Shown here: in pieces, positions 31,641-43,700 of the stretch
How the letters are laid out: the number at the start of each line of letters is the position of its first letter
Numbering within the stretch: position 1 is the stretch's first letter
DNA from: Rhizopus arrhizus
Taxonomy: Eukaryota > Mucoromycota > Mucoromycetes > Mucorales > Rhizopodaceae
Assembly (NCBI GenBank): GCA_024220505.1
Contig: JAKZZE010000022.1
Location: 62,001 to 126,000 of the forward strand
DNA length: 64,000 nucleotides
Direction: 5' to 3'
Translations under genes and position numbers: made by a program
Notes under the pieces: model-generated
Seen by the model: only the letters and a program-made list of their open reading frames with translations
The model's database searches: none
What the model was told of the DNA's origin: nothing

Positions 31641-33160
31641 TGAGATGTCGAAAAGAATCTAACTCTAGTCAAATGTTTCTCTTCAAAATAAAACGTTCAA
31701 CATCTTGAGAAGAAACACTATCAGAAATATTATTATTGACACTAGTATCAGCAAGAACTGGAATAGATGCTTGGGAGAGCAAGGTTTCCATCCTTGAGAG
31801 AACCTCAACTTCAGCATGGATGTGTCTTTTCAATAAATACATATGCTTGCATACGGCTGAGTTAAACTTGAAATGACAACAAGAGCAAGAGGCAATTTTT
31901 CCATCTTCATTGATTTTGATAATATATACAATGTTTTCTTAATTAAATGATTCGACGGTATATTGAGTATCACCATCCTTCGAGATTATTTCTATCATTC
32001 TATCCTCTGAAATACTGTCAGATATCATCTCTCGCTGTCTCCTCCTTCTCAATTCAGGCCCCATCCTTCCTACTTCAGAGCAAATCCTTTCAGCATCAAG
32101 CTTTAAATCACTTTCAACATCATTTGTTAGAATGAAGACAAGACGATATAATCTTCTATTCTTGATTCTTTTCAAATAAACTGATTTTAGTTGATTATGT
32201 CAGCTTTCAATGCAATTATCGGTGCGCATGTTTCGATGCTCTTCAATTACATATGCTGAAGGTCATTTTTTATAGCCTTCTAAACCAAGCCATCTATCCT
32301 CCAAGTACTCGACAAGCTTTGGTTGAATTGAAGTCCACTTTTCTATAAACTGACTTGCTTTTTCAACTACGTTCTCGCGAACAGTTTCATACATGATTGA
32401 TTGCAATTCGCTCATGATATTGCCTCTAATTACTTTCGTATTGTTGTACTGGACAGGTTGATTTTTGATCTTCGTTGCCAAGTTTCTACTCCAACATTGC
32501 GCAACGTGAAAAAAGCACGATTGTATACCGCAATTTTCTCCAAAAGTAGCTCTGATTGCATCTGCTTCAGGAATACTACAATCGACTGTAATTGGTTCAA
32601 GCTGCATAGAGCAGTTGTCTCTGAAAAAATTTGAGCCATTCTAATACAGATGCTACTGGTTGGCCATTGGTGAGTAAATAACCTACAGGTACCCCCTTTT
32701 CCAGTATCAGGATGCCTGACAACTAAACTGTACAAGACCTCATTACTTCTTGATAATATTCCGAATGTTCATTATATTCATTTGCCGTAAAGAGATGAAT
32801 CTGTAGAAGAAAACATTATCTAACGAGTGATCAATATCACCACAGTCGAAAAGTTTTCTCTTCTATAATTGAACTGATTCAAACTCATTGTTCATCGTCC
32901 TCTATTTCTTGAAGAAGGCATGATCTTACTTTTCTTCTCGAAAATCCTTTACATAAGAAATTTTTGATCTTGTCTCGCAAAGTATCCGAAATTGACATAG
33001 GTTGTAAATCAGAGTAGAACTCAGGAATATGATTGTGATCATTCTTTTGTGTAAACTCAACAATACTTGGATCAGAGATGCGATATGTCACCATAATGAT
33101 GGCATTACAGCCGATTTTCGTAGAACTTTTTTTGTACTGGTCGACCGTTGTCATCGTTCG
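31640..33160 (-). pseudogene. Mutator-like (MULE) transposase with SWIM zinc finger, decayed
   Basis: Read from 33154 downward, the sequence shows an N-terminal FAR1/WRKY-like DNA-binding part (GCNAIIMVTYRISDPS, NDHNH). A MULE catalytic part follows (LEPITVDCSIPEADAIRATF, IQSCFFHVAQCWSRNL, then RTDNCIES.HNQLKSVYL with an in-frame stop in place of Trp). Near 31850-31920 lies a SWIM finger (ASCSCCHFKFNSAVCKHMYL, the CxC-CxH pattern). Stops, frame changes and a stop after LEGYKK show that it is dead. No terminal inverted repeats or 9-bp target duplication were found by eye. Confidence 0.8.
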
Positions 33161-33531
33161 TTCTGGCCTTAGATACGTGTGTCGGGTCCACAGTGATACA
33201 CGTATTTTTTTTACTCGACAAAATCGTCTTATGATGACCCAGTGAAGAGCTCTCAGTTCCCTTAACTCTGAACCCTTTGTTTATCCGGCGAACGCAAGTA
33301 GAACCCTCCAGCTTTTTAAGCTCCTCCTCTCAATTATCTTTGCTGACTTCCATCTTTTCAAAATCTGTAACATTTAATGAGTGAAATCTAGTTGTTGAAG
33401 TTGATATGGCTAAATGAAATGAGTATTGCTAGTTCTAAAATTAAAAAACGCGAAGAAGTATTTCAAATAAATTGTTAAAATATTCAGGGTATATGTGGCC
33501 TTTTTTATGGATGTGCAATTTTTTTTATTCT
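33161..33531. other. Gap between two element relics
   Basis: A noncoding stretch of about 370 bp between the MULE relic and the LINE ORF1 relic. It may include element ends or UTRs; I recognise none. Confidence 0.4.
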
Positions 33532-34223
33532 TTACTTTCGTCCTTTGAGGGCCAAAATAAGGGAATGCGGATTGGTTATCAAGGAAGCAACACCGATTGT
33601 AGAGGCAACTACAGATGGATCAAAAGAAGGGTTGAAGGAAGACCCCGGAGATCTGTAGCTCTTATTGGTACTAGGAGTAGCCATACGTCGTCTGGTAATA
33701 GTGGAATCTGGTTCACGTTGTCGAGGACGTTTGTGAGGTTGGAGGCTCCGATCATGAGCTCTTGTACATTGGTAAGATGCATGTTCTTTTTTATGACAAA
33801 TGAAGCAAGTACGGAGATCAGCGGGACGCTTATCACAGGAGCCCTCAGTATGGTCCACGACCTTACAATAGCGACAATAATCAGGCATCCGATCCCAGGT
33901 TGCCAAAAGGAAGGTATCTGTACCTGTCAAACTGATGCGGTAAGTCAAAGTTTCAAAGGCGTCTGTGAGACTTTAGGGATCTCAAGATAAACATGGTCGT
34001 TCCCAGTAAGCCATTCACAATTTATATCATCGTGGTAAATAACTGTATCCTTAACAGAGCCAAAACGTTTGAAGGTAGAAAAAAGACGAGATTTCAGGAA
34101 TTCCTTCGTTTCACACATGACGGATGTGAGGTTAATCTTATGCAGAACGTTTTCAGAAGAGTAGGCTGGAAAGGCGGGGAAAACATAGTCGCTAATAATA
34201 ATAGGCGCGTCCATTGCTTTCAA
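33532..34223 (-). pseudogene. LINE ORF1 (gag-like) fragment with CCHC knuckles
   Basis: Two overlapping frames join across one shift near 33945. The first gives MKAMDAPIIISDYVFPAFP through an RNA-binding-like region (FLKSRLFSTFKRFGSVKDTV) to YLEIPKVSQTPL. The second gives LTYRISLTGTDTFLLATWDR and two zinc knuckles, CRYCKVVDHTEGSC and CFICHKKEHASYQC, then a basic tail. This is the layout of ORF1 proteins of fungal LINEs and would belong with an ORF2 like the one at 10870-13058, although no RT is attached here. Confidence 0.75.
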
Positions 34224-34376
34224 ACAATTGAGAGGAACTAAAATAGAGTGAGATATTTGAATAGAAAGTCGTCTAATGATTGGCAGGAAGAGATATCACA
34301 AGAGATAAAGTAGAAGAGTAGCTTTTCGTAAGAATAAAGATTATGTTTTATTGATTATATTTAAGCTGTATTTATA

Positions 34377-35180
34377 TTATTTGTGAAGGAATATACCAGA
34401 AGGTTCGTTAAGATTCGTAGCATACTGTTGCTGTGTTGTGTTGGTGTAATTGTGGTTTGTTGAAGAGGGAATATAGGTTCCACGGCCACACCCTCTTGGT
34501 TGAAAATTTCCATAGGTTCCTCGTCCAAATAGTCTAGGATCTCTTCCATTTTCGCGTTGATAATAGCCTCTGCTTCGATTGTTGTTTGTTGTTCTTGAGA
34601 TAGCTCTTTGTTCAAATCTAGCCACGTGTAAGTTCCTGGTCAAAGACATTAGACGTTCTATTGTCATCATTTTCTTGTTCCAGGTGTCGAAGACTTGCTG
34701 GCAGCCTAAGTGCTTTTGTGGTATATTTCATTTCTTCTTGATCATTTTGTTTTGCTTAAACGAAACCAAAGACTGCGAGTTTTGCAATGGGTTTCCTCAT
34801 CAATAAAGTGTAATTTGTCTTTGATTGTCTCCAAAAGTTCAAAGAGTTCCGTATTGGTTCTTGACTGTAGTTTGTTGTTTTCAGCATGTTTATATATTGT
34901 TATAACAACATGCGATATATCTACCTTCCATTTCTTAAGTTCTGGAACAATTTCCTTATTAATTTGTTGGTTTCTTGTCCAATCTTCATGATTGTATCGT
35001 GGGATTTGTTTTCTATATAGTCTAATATCCTCTTTAAGATCAACGGTTGGTGTTGTGTCCAGAACCTCTCTGGTTCCCTCTGGTAACCCCTTTCCTTTAT
35101 AGCTGACCTCTCTCTCTATTCATCCCTTTGTCGTTCAAATTCTCTGAGGAAGTTGACAACCTTATCTCTTGCATATATTG
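34377..35180 (-). pseudogene. Retroelement gag-like relic with Arg/Gly-rich tail
   Basis: The minus strand carries broken coding for a helical region (about 35100-34700, including RKLFQNLRNGRYI and NTELFELLETIKDKL). This is followed by a 97-aa open piece (34377-34670) with RG-rich segments (RSRGYYQRENGRDPRLFGRG, RGCGRGTY). The composition fits the nucleic-acid-binding tail of a gag protein. Several stops and shifts interrupt it, and family placement is uncertain. Confidence 0.45.
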
Positions 35181-35404
35181 GTACTTATTCTCGTTGTTGT
35201 TGCTGAAGATTGTCTTCATTATTATTGATATGATTCATAATTTTTTCCACGAAGCGCGGCTTTGAAAGATATAAGGAAGAAAAGTATTTTATTGGTTTGT
35301 AATTATATATATTAAAATAAGGCGTGGCTCTGAGAGCATTTATCGCATTAGGAGCTGAAGCGAAGGAAACTGAGATTGCTTTAGGTACGACAATCAATTC
35401 GATT

Positions 35405-35941
35405 TTAATAAGGTTCGCACTTATACAAAAAAAAAAGTCTGGATTTGCCTTTATCAGCAGTTATACAGTAAACCGATGCTTTTTCCACAAAAGAATATCG
35501 TTTGTTTGATGATATATTGGTTCGTGAGGCTTTTGAACCTGTTCCTACACCTGACTGCTTACGTCTTAAGGCCCACCCATCGGATAGAATAAATATTAAA
35601 TGAAGTTTACTGGCAGCTGTTGGCAATAGCTTTGTACTCTTCATGTTGAAATTGTAAGTTTTAAAGAATTCATGAAACATTATCTTTGTAATAATGTGAT
35701 TATTTGATATACAAGCCGCTCCAAACATCTTCAGCAAGTGAACCCATCGTCTCCCCTTTCGATCGTAGTCATTGCTGAAAATACAAGGTTAATATAAAGC
35801 AAAACAATTATAATCTGTCATTACCTTTGTCAACCTTATATGCAAATGTACGCGTGTGCTTTTGATATTGATGGTCAGCTATGGCACGACTCTTCAGTTT
35901 TGATACAGTGCACCCTCCAATGTTACAAGCAAATGTCATAA
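35405..35941 (-). pseudogene. Decayed C2H2 zinc-finger gene fragment
   Basis: A first segment (about 35941-35825) encodes MTFACNIGGCTVSKLKSRAI and DHQYQKHTRTFAYKVDK, which is a C2H2 finger (C-x4-C-x12-H-x4-H). A typical intron follows. Beyond it the reading frame that splicing predicts meets a stop soon (ERGDDGFTC-stop), and an alternative frame of 110 aa (35405-35737) without recognisable features is open. I read this as a broken zinc-finger gene. Confidence 0.4.
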
Positions 35942-36292
35942 TAATAAGTATTTATAGGCTTTGGATAGAAGGTTGAATTTAAAAGATGTACAGAAAAAAG
36001 GAAGAGTATTTAGGAATGGGAAATTTTAGGTAAAAATATAATATAACAACAAAGATAAAGAAACACTGTTAGAACTTGGTATCTCTTTAATAAGTTAAGA
36101 TAACTATGATTAAGATTCTACATGTAAAAAGTGAGAGTATTTATAGACATGATATGGATAAAGAATTAGGACAAATTTATAATCAATTTGACAGAATAGA
36201 TGATTACTATTTCTAATTATTAGTTTAACCTGTTCCTAGCTTGTATTGTCGATTATGCTATTGGGATGATTTCAGATAACTCTGGACATATA
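35942..36292. repeat. Possible LTR-like remnant, minus strand
   Basis: Around 36050-36155 the sequence has the look of the family-C LTRs read on the minus strand: a reversed TATAAATA box near 36143 and a faintly similar CAAAGATAAAGAAACA block. The match is weak and no ends or target duplication were found. Confidence 0.25.
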
Positions 36293-36736
36293 ACTATTTA
36301 AGGAAACGGTACAGATGAATATAAAGACCTTTAGTTCCGTGATTGGATATCATTGTTATAATAATATCTCTGTCAGGATAAATGTTTCAATGACTAATGA
36401 TGATCAGATAAATAATCGTCATTCCCTATTCAACACGCTCATATTATCAATAAATTATATTACAACCATGTCATACGTTTGACTATGTAAAGCTAATATG
36501 ACTAAAGCTGAATATAAAAATCTGTGTTGGAATAATGTTATAAATGATCCCAAGTCATGTCAACATATTATATTACAACCATGTCATACGTTTGACTATG
36601 TAAAGCTAATATGACTAAAGCTGAATATAAAAATCTGTGTTGGAATAATGTTATAAATGATCCCAAGTCATGTCAACATATTATTCAGGATCATATCTGA
36701 TTCCTTTTACTAAAATAAAGTGACTATAATCTTATG
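36293..36736 (-). repeat. Dispersed repeat D, copy 2, with internal tandem duplication
   Basis: This stretch is the reverse complement of 16034-16365 with few differences. It is longer by one extra 113-bp unit: 36458-36570 and 36571-36683 are near-identical tandem copies, each beginning TATTACAACCATGTCATACG. Copy 1 of the repeat has only one such unit. Confidence 0.88.
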
Positions 36737-37190
36737 TGTTTGATGGAAATTATATATTATTTTTTGATGCCTCAATAAACGATAGAAGATAATTCATAAA
36801 GATGAACATATTTGATGAAAAAAGGCGCGTTTGTGTTCAATCTTGGCTACTTGCTGTCTTTTTTCCCCTCTAAACAATCGTCGGTAGTAGAAGTTTCAAT
36901 TGTATTTAAAAAATGGTATCTAGAAATTAAAGCGACTTAGATGTTCACTATTTCACAGTGAACTACATGAGTGGGTGCTTGTATGCAAAATAAAGCATAT
37001 AAAACGTTTTTTTAGCTTTCTGCAATATGAATACAGTGAACACAGATAGGATGGTGCCTGCCTTTTGTACCTGCTAATTAAACAAGGAAGGAGACCTATT
37101 TCTTCTGAACAGACCAATTAATTTTTTTAATCTGAAAGTCTTTTTTTTTTCTTTTAACTTTTTTAATTTATTTATACAACACAAAAGAAC
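36737..37190. other. Promoter side of the 165-aa protein gene
   Basis: AT-rich intergenic sequence ahead of the ATG at 37191, with a pyrimidine-rich T-run at 37140-37150 just before the coding start. Nothing else was recognised. Confidence 0.5.
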
Positions 37191-37688
37191 ATGCAATCGA
37201 CACCACTGCTTGATCGTACAGAGACTTTGAGCTCGCCTATAAATAACACAGATCAATTTAATAAGCCACTAAAGAGAAGCTATACCAGTTCACCATTACG
37301 TTCAACAACATCCAATTCCTCATTATCTAGAACAAGCTCATTCTTGAGTGAAGTCGATGAGGAAGGCGGGACAAGGTGGACGAGACAACACTGGAAAAAG
37401 CTAGAAGAATATTACATTAAAAAGGATAGAGACATTGAAAAAGCAACTTCAGCATTTTACTATTGTGAATCCCTGATTCGTGTCACTGAATCAGACTCAA
37501 AGCCTATTATGAAAGAGCTGTGGCCAAAAGATAAAATCAAGTGGCGTTGCAAGTGTTTAGATACCAGGGCAAAATATCAAAATAATACAGTGCCTTTTAT
37601 TAAGAAGAAACAAAAAATTTTCTCGCCTTCAAGTGATAATGTCATCTTTAGTATTCCAGGAAAAGAAAAATCATCACAAACAGATTAA
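37191..37688 (+). CDS. Unrecognised 165-aa protein with Trp-rich helical core
   Basis: This intronless frame begins MQSTPLLDRTETLSSPINN. Residues 1-60 are Ser/Thr-rich and look disordered, with likely phosphorylation sites. Residues about 62-130 (RWTRQHWKKLEEYYIKKDRD through LWPKDKIKWRCKCLDTRAKY) form a helical core with regularly spaced Trp residues, a little like SANT/Myb-type three-helix folds. The C-terminus is basic. It could be a small nuclear or cell-cycle regulator, but I do not recognise the family. Its stop is only 33 bp from the convergent stop of the histidine kinase gene. Confidence 0.65.
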   Translation: MQSTPLLDRTETLSSPINNTDQFNKPLKRSYTSSPLRSTTSNSSLSRTSSFLSEVDEEGGTRWTRQHWKKLEEYYIKKDRDIEKATSAFYYCESLIRVTESDSKPIMKELWPKDKIKWRCKCLDTRAKYQNNTVPFIKKKQKIFSPSSDNVIFSIPGKEKSSQTD

Positions 37689-37721
37689 TAAAAAGTGCAT
37701 GTAAATAATTTTTTATTCTTT

Positions 37722-40700
37722 CTATAAAAATGATGATGATGCTGGAGATGAAGGGGTAGAAGGATTAGGTGTATCATAATGTTTTTGATGAATAGATGGA
37801 TACAGTTGACGAAGGGTAGCTGCAAGATTTTTGGGAATAAGTGGTTTTGTTAGATAATCGTCCATGCCTGCATCTACACAGATTTGTTTTGCTGATGATT
37901 GGATGTCTGCAGTGAGAGCAATGATTGGTAATCTGCAGCCTGTCTTCTTTTCTAATGATCGTATACATTTGGTAGCTTCTACACCATCGCACTATATTTG
38001 TATTAGTTAGTTTTCTTTCCATTATTTCTAAATACTTTATAGAACAAACCTTTGGCATATGATGATCAAAAAAAGCAACAGAAAAATAATTGGGAGGTCT
38101 TTGCTTATACAGCTCAATCGCTTCCTCACCATCGCATGCAGCCTCAACTGTAAATCCAAGCTTTTCTAACTGTTGTTTCAATAATTTTCTAGCCACGAAA
38201 TTATCCTCTGCAATCAATACAGATTTTTAGCATATAGTTCGAGTTCATCTTGACGGAAATAGTCTTTCATACGGGTGGCAATCGCTGGTGTCAGAGAGGG
38301 TACTGTTGTTCCCTGTCTTTTTTCGCTCATCACAATCTCTAGCAAACGAAGCAACTTGACTCTACGTGCAGGTTTAGCCATTTTTACTAGGCGACCACGA
38401 CGATCTGAGCCTGAGTTGGTAGCTTCAGCTGCTATCTTGTACCCTTCAGTCGATGGTGTGTACAGCAAAATGATGTGTAATTCACATTCAGGATCGTCTA
38501 CGACACTTTGTATCTGATGGATAATAGACCCACTTGGTGTTGGTGGAAGATCCAAGATCAAGACAGGATGACGCTCTTGCAAGGCTTTGGGTACAGCCTG
38601 ATACATATCTGGTGTATATGCTAAACGAAAATCAGATAATAAGGACTTTATCATTTTAGCATTTAGATCGCTGCTCGTGGCTAACAACACACGCTCATTT
38701 TGTTGAAGATATTTCAAAATGACCGGTTGCCCGCGTTTACTGCAGCATGCTGTATTCTTTTCCTTGTTCACAGTCACCGTAAACCAAAAATTGGAACCCT
38801 TTTCAGGTTGAGAATCCACTCCAATGTCACCCGTCATGAGTCGTACAAGTTGTAAACAAATTGATAGACCTAGCCCTGTACCTCCGTACTTTCTTGTTGT
38901 ACTTCCGTCCAATTGGGAAAATGGTTCAAACAACCTTTGTTGCTCTTCAGGACAGATTCCGATACCAGTGTCAACAACTTCAAATTTTAAACGCACATAA
39001 TCATCTTGATTTTTTTCATGCTGGTCGTCATCAGAATCTGTAAAGGGATTGTCTAGGTGGCATCTGATGACGACACCTCCGTGGTGTGTGAACTTTATAG
39101 CGTTGCCTAGTAGGTTTGTCAGGATTTGTCGAACACGAGATGAGTCAGCTATGACGGTAGTAGGTACATCAGGATCCACAATATACGCTAGTTCAAGGCC
39201 TTTTCTTGTTGCCAAAGAGCTAAGTATTTCAATTGTATCCGCAATGACCTCTTCTACAACAAGAGGACCCAAATCAAGTGTCACTTTACCAGCTTCCAAC
39301 TTTGAAAAATTCAGCAAATCATCTGCGATACAGTAAGCAAATTAGTAAAGATATATAACACGCGTACAAATATGTATAATTACCAATGATTTTCAAAAGC
39401 GTCTCACAGCTTTCTTTTGCAGTCAATACGATATCTTGCTGTTCTGCATCCAAAACAGTTTCAGATAAAAGTGAAATCATACCATAAAATCCAGAAAAGG
39501 GTGTACGTAATTCATGAGACATATTGGCCAAGAAATCAGCTTTTAATTTCATAGCGTGAAGTGCAGCCTCCTTGCTTCTACGTGCTTCCTCTAGTGCAGC
39601 CTTTTGATTTTCAATCATTTTTACATTTGCATAGGTTACTGTTTGTATGCTCTTGAATAGCAAGGCATTTGTCACAGAGATACCAATCTGTTGTGAGAGT
39701 AAACGCAAAACGATCTCATGACGAGAGGTCAGGGACCCAATAGGAGCTTCAATATAGATACAACCCACTACAGCCGATTTATGAATGATCGGTGTACAAA
39801 TACACGACTTTGCTTGTGACGTACTGCCATCTGAAAAATGCGAGTCTTGCTGAATATCAACAATAAACAAGGATTTTTGAGTATGAATTGCATATTGAGA
39901 GATACGTGTCATGATCGAATCTGCTTCCTCTGACAACAATTTGGGTTTGCTATAAATATCGCATTCATCTTGTTGTGATCCGCGCCCAACGACAAAAAAA
40001 TTTGTATTTTCCTTGACGATAATCACGCCAGAGTCAGCACCCGAATTCTCCAAGATGATTCCCAGCATCTGTTTCAAAAGAAGTTCAAAATTCATTTCAC
40101 TTGATATCACTTGACAACTCTTCAAAATGGATGCCAAGTCAACAATGTCCAATGTCAGCAGGGCCTCTTCGGGTGATGTTTCCATGCTATTCATGTTTAA
40201 GTTGCAAATCATATCGAGCTCCTTGAGCGATAGATCACCGACTGACTCACGCTTGTCGAGTGGTTTCTGAAGACTATCGGTCTGAACAGCGGCAGTGGCC
40301 TTTGGTGGATGGAGTGGTTGGATCCCTTCGAGGAACGCCTTGTGTTTTTTCTTTATTAGATTAGCAAAACCATACGCACCAATGTGCTGATATCCACTAA
40401 TTGCTTGCTCAATAAAGGACGCTGCAACAGTGGGGAGCTGCAGTTTTAGGTAATATTCGCCTGCCAAATTATATATCAAACTTGTTTCCAGTGGCCATCG
40501 ACCCTGCTTCGCTTTTTGAATCGCACTATCAAACAATCTTTGGGCTTCCAAGTGGTTTTCGTTGATAGAAGCAATTCCTGCATCAATACAGTCCACATGT
40601 GATTGTAGGTTCTCTGGATGACTATGCTTGGCCCAATCAGCAAGCTTTTCACGACTTTCCAATAGTGCTTGCTCCAAATCAGTCCGTTTGTGCTGCTGTA

Positions 40701-43700
40701 TGAGACGCGTCAAACACAAACAGCGAAAGAAATACATGATGTGTGTGAGCCTTCCGGTAGGTAAAGAATCTACCAACGTCATCTGTTCCGAACTCAACTG
40801 GACCGACGCCTCATCGAATTCATACAGACCCAAGACGATGGACTTCATTGCAAAATAATAAAATAAGTGAAACTGAGGGTTGATGTTCTCTTCTCTAGTC
40901 TTGGCAATGAAGTTTGCTTCTTTAAAATCATCATCTTCAAAGATGCCTTGCTCCGTAAGCGTTGTCTTGCCTTGAAGAGCCAGTATCGCACGAGTAATTG
41001 TTGTGGCCATAGTAGAGGTGCCAATGGAGGAGATGGTTTTTGCTTCCAGATAGCTTTTGGCTTCCTTTAGAGTATCAGCTATATTTTCCCCACAGAGTAA
41101 GCTGACAAAGATCGTTTGAATATGTGCAAATGAAGAATAGACACGATTACCTCCCATCAATGCTTGCTTGGTGGCTGTTCGAGCCATGGCGATGGAACGA
41201 TGATAGGGATACTTCCAACAACTTAAAAAAGTAGCATACAAATATCGAGCACGACCTGTTTCTGAGTTCCCACCATAGCTATCACAGAGAGTAACGCCAA
41301 TATGACCGATTTGCTCTGCAAATTCGTAGTCTTTAAAAAGTTGCATAGCAGCGATACCGAAAAAGACAAATCCAATGCCTGTGGTTGGAGTTATGCCGGC
41401 CTTGAGGGTCTTTGAAACAAAATGTGAACCGGTGCTAAGCATGATGGGCATATCATTTGTCCAATAGGCCCATAAACAAATCTCTTCTATAATAGAAAAC
41501 CGAGTTCGAATCAGGCGACTTTCACAGACTGGTAATTTTTTAATATTTTCAAAGCCTAAATTGAGGACCTCTTGCTTGGTTGATTCATACAGTTTTTCCA
41601 ATTCGTCTTGCGGCAAATCCATCCTGATCTTTTGAATTCCCAAATCATGCAAACAGTCTATCAGGATCATCACACTCTTCACATTACCTCCTGTTCTCAA
41701 CCAGCGGTAACGATGCTGTATAAGATAAGCAGCCGCACGATCCATAGGCGATTCGGCATGACGCAAGATGGTGTTAAGATAGTTTCGAGTGAGGGCACTA
41801 TCAATCAACCAACTGATCTCTGCCAGTCGAGTATACAAATGAAGAGTTTCGGTATATTTTGAATCCTCACCATTGATCCAAGGATCCGGACTGAGGAGTT
41901 CTAGAGCAGCAGAGTAATAGGAAAAGGCAAGCTGATGTGCACCAGAGTCAAACGCTTTATCACCTGCCTGAATAAGCACCTTACGATAGGATGATTTGAT
42001 GGAATATTGCTTGATCAAACGAATGGCACCCTTCACATGGTCTGCTACCCAAAATTTATCAACGTTATTTTTCAGAATAAAATGAGAAACGATACGCAAA
42101 TGATAAATGTCTTGGTGTTCAGGAGAGGCTAACATAGCCACTGCCTGGGAATAACGATCATGGGTAAAACGAAAGTTGTCATTATTTGTAGGTTGAATGA
42201 AGCCTTGCTGAAGTGCAGATTGAAGTCCATTGATAGCATCAAACTTGCTTTTATGTTTCATCAACCCTTCTTCCTCTTCATTCTCCTCTTCTTCAAAAGA
42301 ATCATCCTCAAAGTCATCCTCATCATCAATATCATCATTCTCGATCATTAGATTTTTAACTGTTTCGTAATTGAAGCTATTCCCAATAAAGGAAGCCCAC
42401 TTTAAAAACTTTCTACCATCCCGCGGCAACTCTTTGAGTCGCTGTACTAAGAATTCAATACTAACATCTCCACTTTCACTGATCTCTAATGCCTTTTCGA
42501 TTTCATAAAGATTGTACTCCCAGTGTCTCTTTTCCCAAGTGAAATAAATAAGATTCTTCTTTTCTAATGTTGTAAGCAATTGACAGACATAAAATGGGTT
42601 ACCATGCGTCTTTTTATGAATAAAGTCAACAAGAGGAGTCAGCAAGACTAGATCAATTTCTTCTTGACGGTGCATGGTGACCCTGATAAGTTCCATTAAA
42701 GCAGATTGATCCAAGTTTTTAATGTTGACAAATGAAATGACAGCATCTTGATTGGCTAGTAAAGTTGAAGGTTGTTTAGAAAGTTCACTGTCTCTATAAG
42801 TCAAGATGATAAGAAAATCAAGTTTTGCTGAAACGAGTGAATTTAATAATTCAATCGAGGCCTCATCTATAATTTACGTGTTACAACATGCAGTAATACA
42901 AGAATAATTTTTTTTAACTTTCTTTTGTGTACCTGCTTCATGCAAATCTTCCAGAAACTTTAAAAATGACGTAAGTATGACTTGTTATACAGAAAACAAC
43001 ATTTAGACTTACCAAAGTGACAAATTTGAAGTTTACCATTGCTTGAAATATTTCAATAAATGCTGTATGAAACCTTGTCTTGATTTCTTCTCCAACTTCC
43101 ATTTCACAATCTCCGACTTGGATTTCACTATTCGTCATCACTCTTTTAGACAAAAAAGAGGATAACTCTGGTACATTATCAACTAACAAGGTAGGTAATT
43201 GAGACATTGTTTCTGCACCCAATTGTTCCTTGAGCATTTTAGAAAACCTTTCGATCTCTTCCGTGCTTTCTCCCAAAATATTTTTTAAAAATATGGACAA
43301 ACATCTCAAGATACATCCATAAGGTGTAGGCTGTCTCTTGTCAAATTTAGCTACAGCGATATATCCATAATCACGAGCAAGTTGTTTTACATTTCTGACA
43401 AGTGTTGATTTACCTACACCTGCTTTACCGTAGATGGCTATTATTTCTGTTGATCGATGAATTATTTGCTTTCTTTGTTATGAACACGTTTGAAGCTAAA
43501 GGCGTCATCTAACTTGAGTACAGGAAGAAGGGTGGAATTATCGGAAAAGAATTGACGTCGTTTTACATTAGGTCCGCACATGTAAGCAGTCCTTTTGATG
43601 ATTGAATTGATCAAGTTGAGTTCAGAACTACGTCCGAAACAAGGATTATTTGGTAAAGTAAAGATACTTGCAATATCATATCTTCCTAAATCAAAAGGCT

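Noticed and set aside
36458..36683. Tandem duplication considered as a CRISPR or satellite array
   Set aside because: There are only two units with no spacers; it is a simple duplication inside a dispersed repeat.
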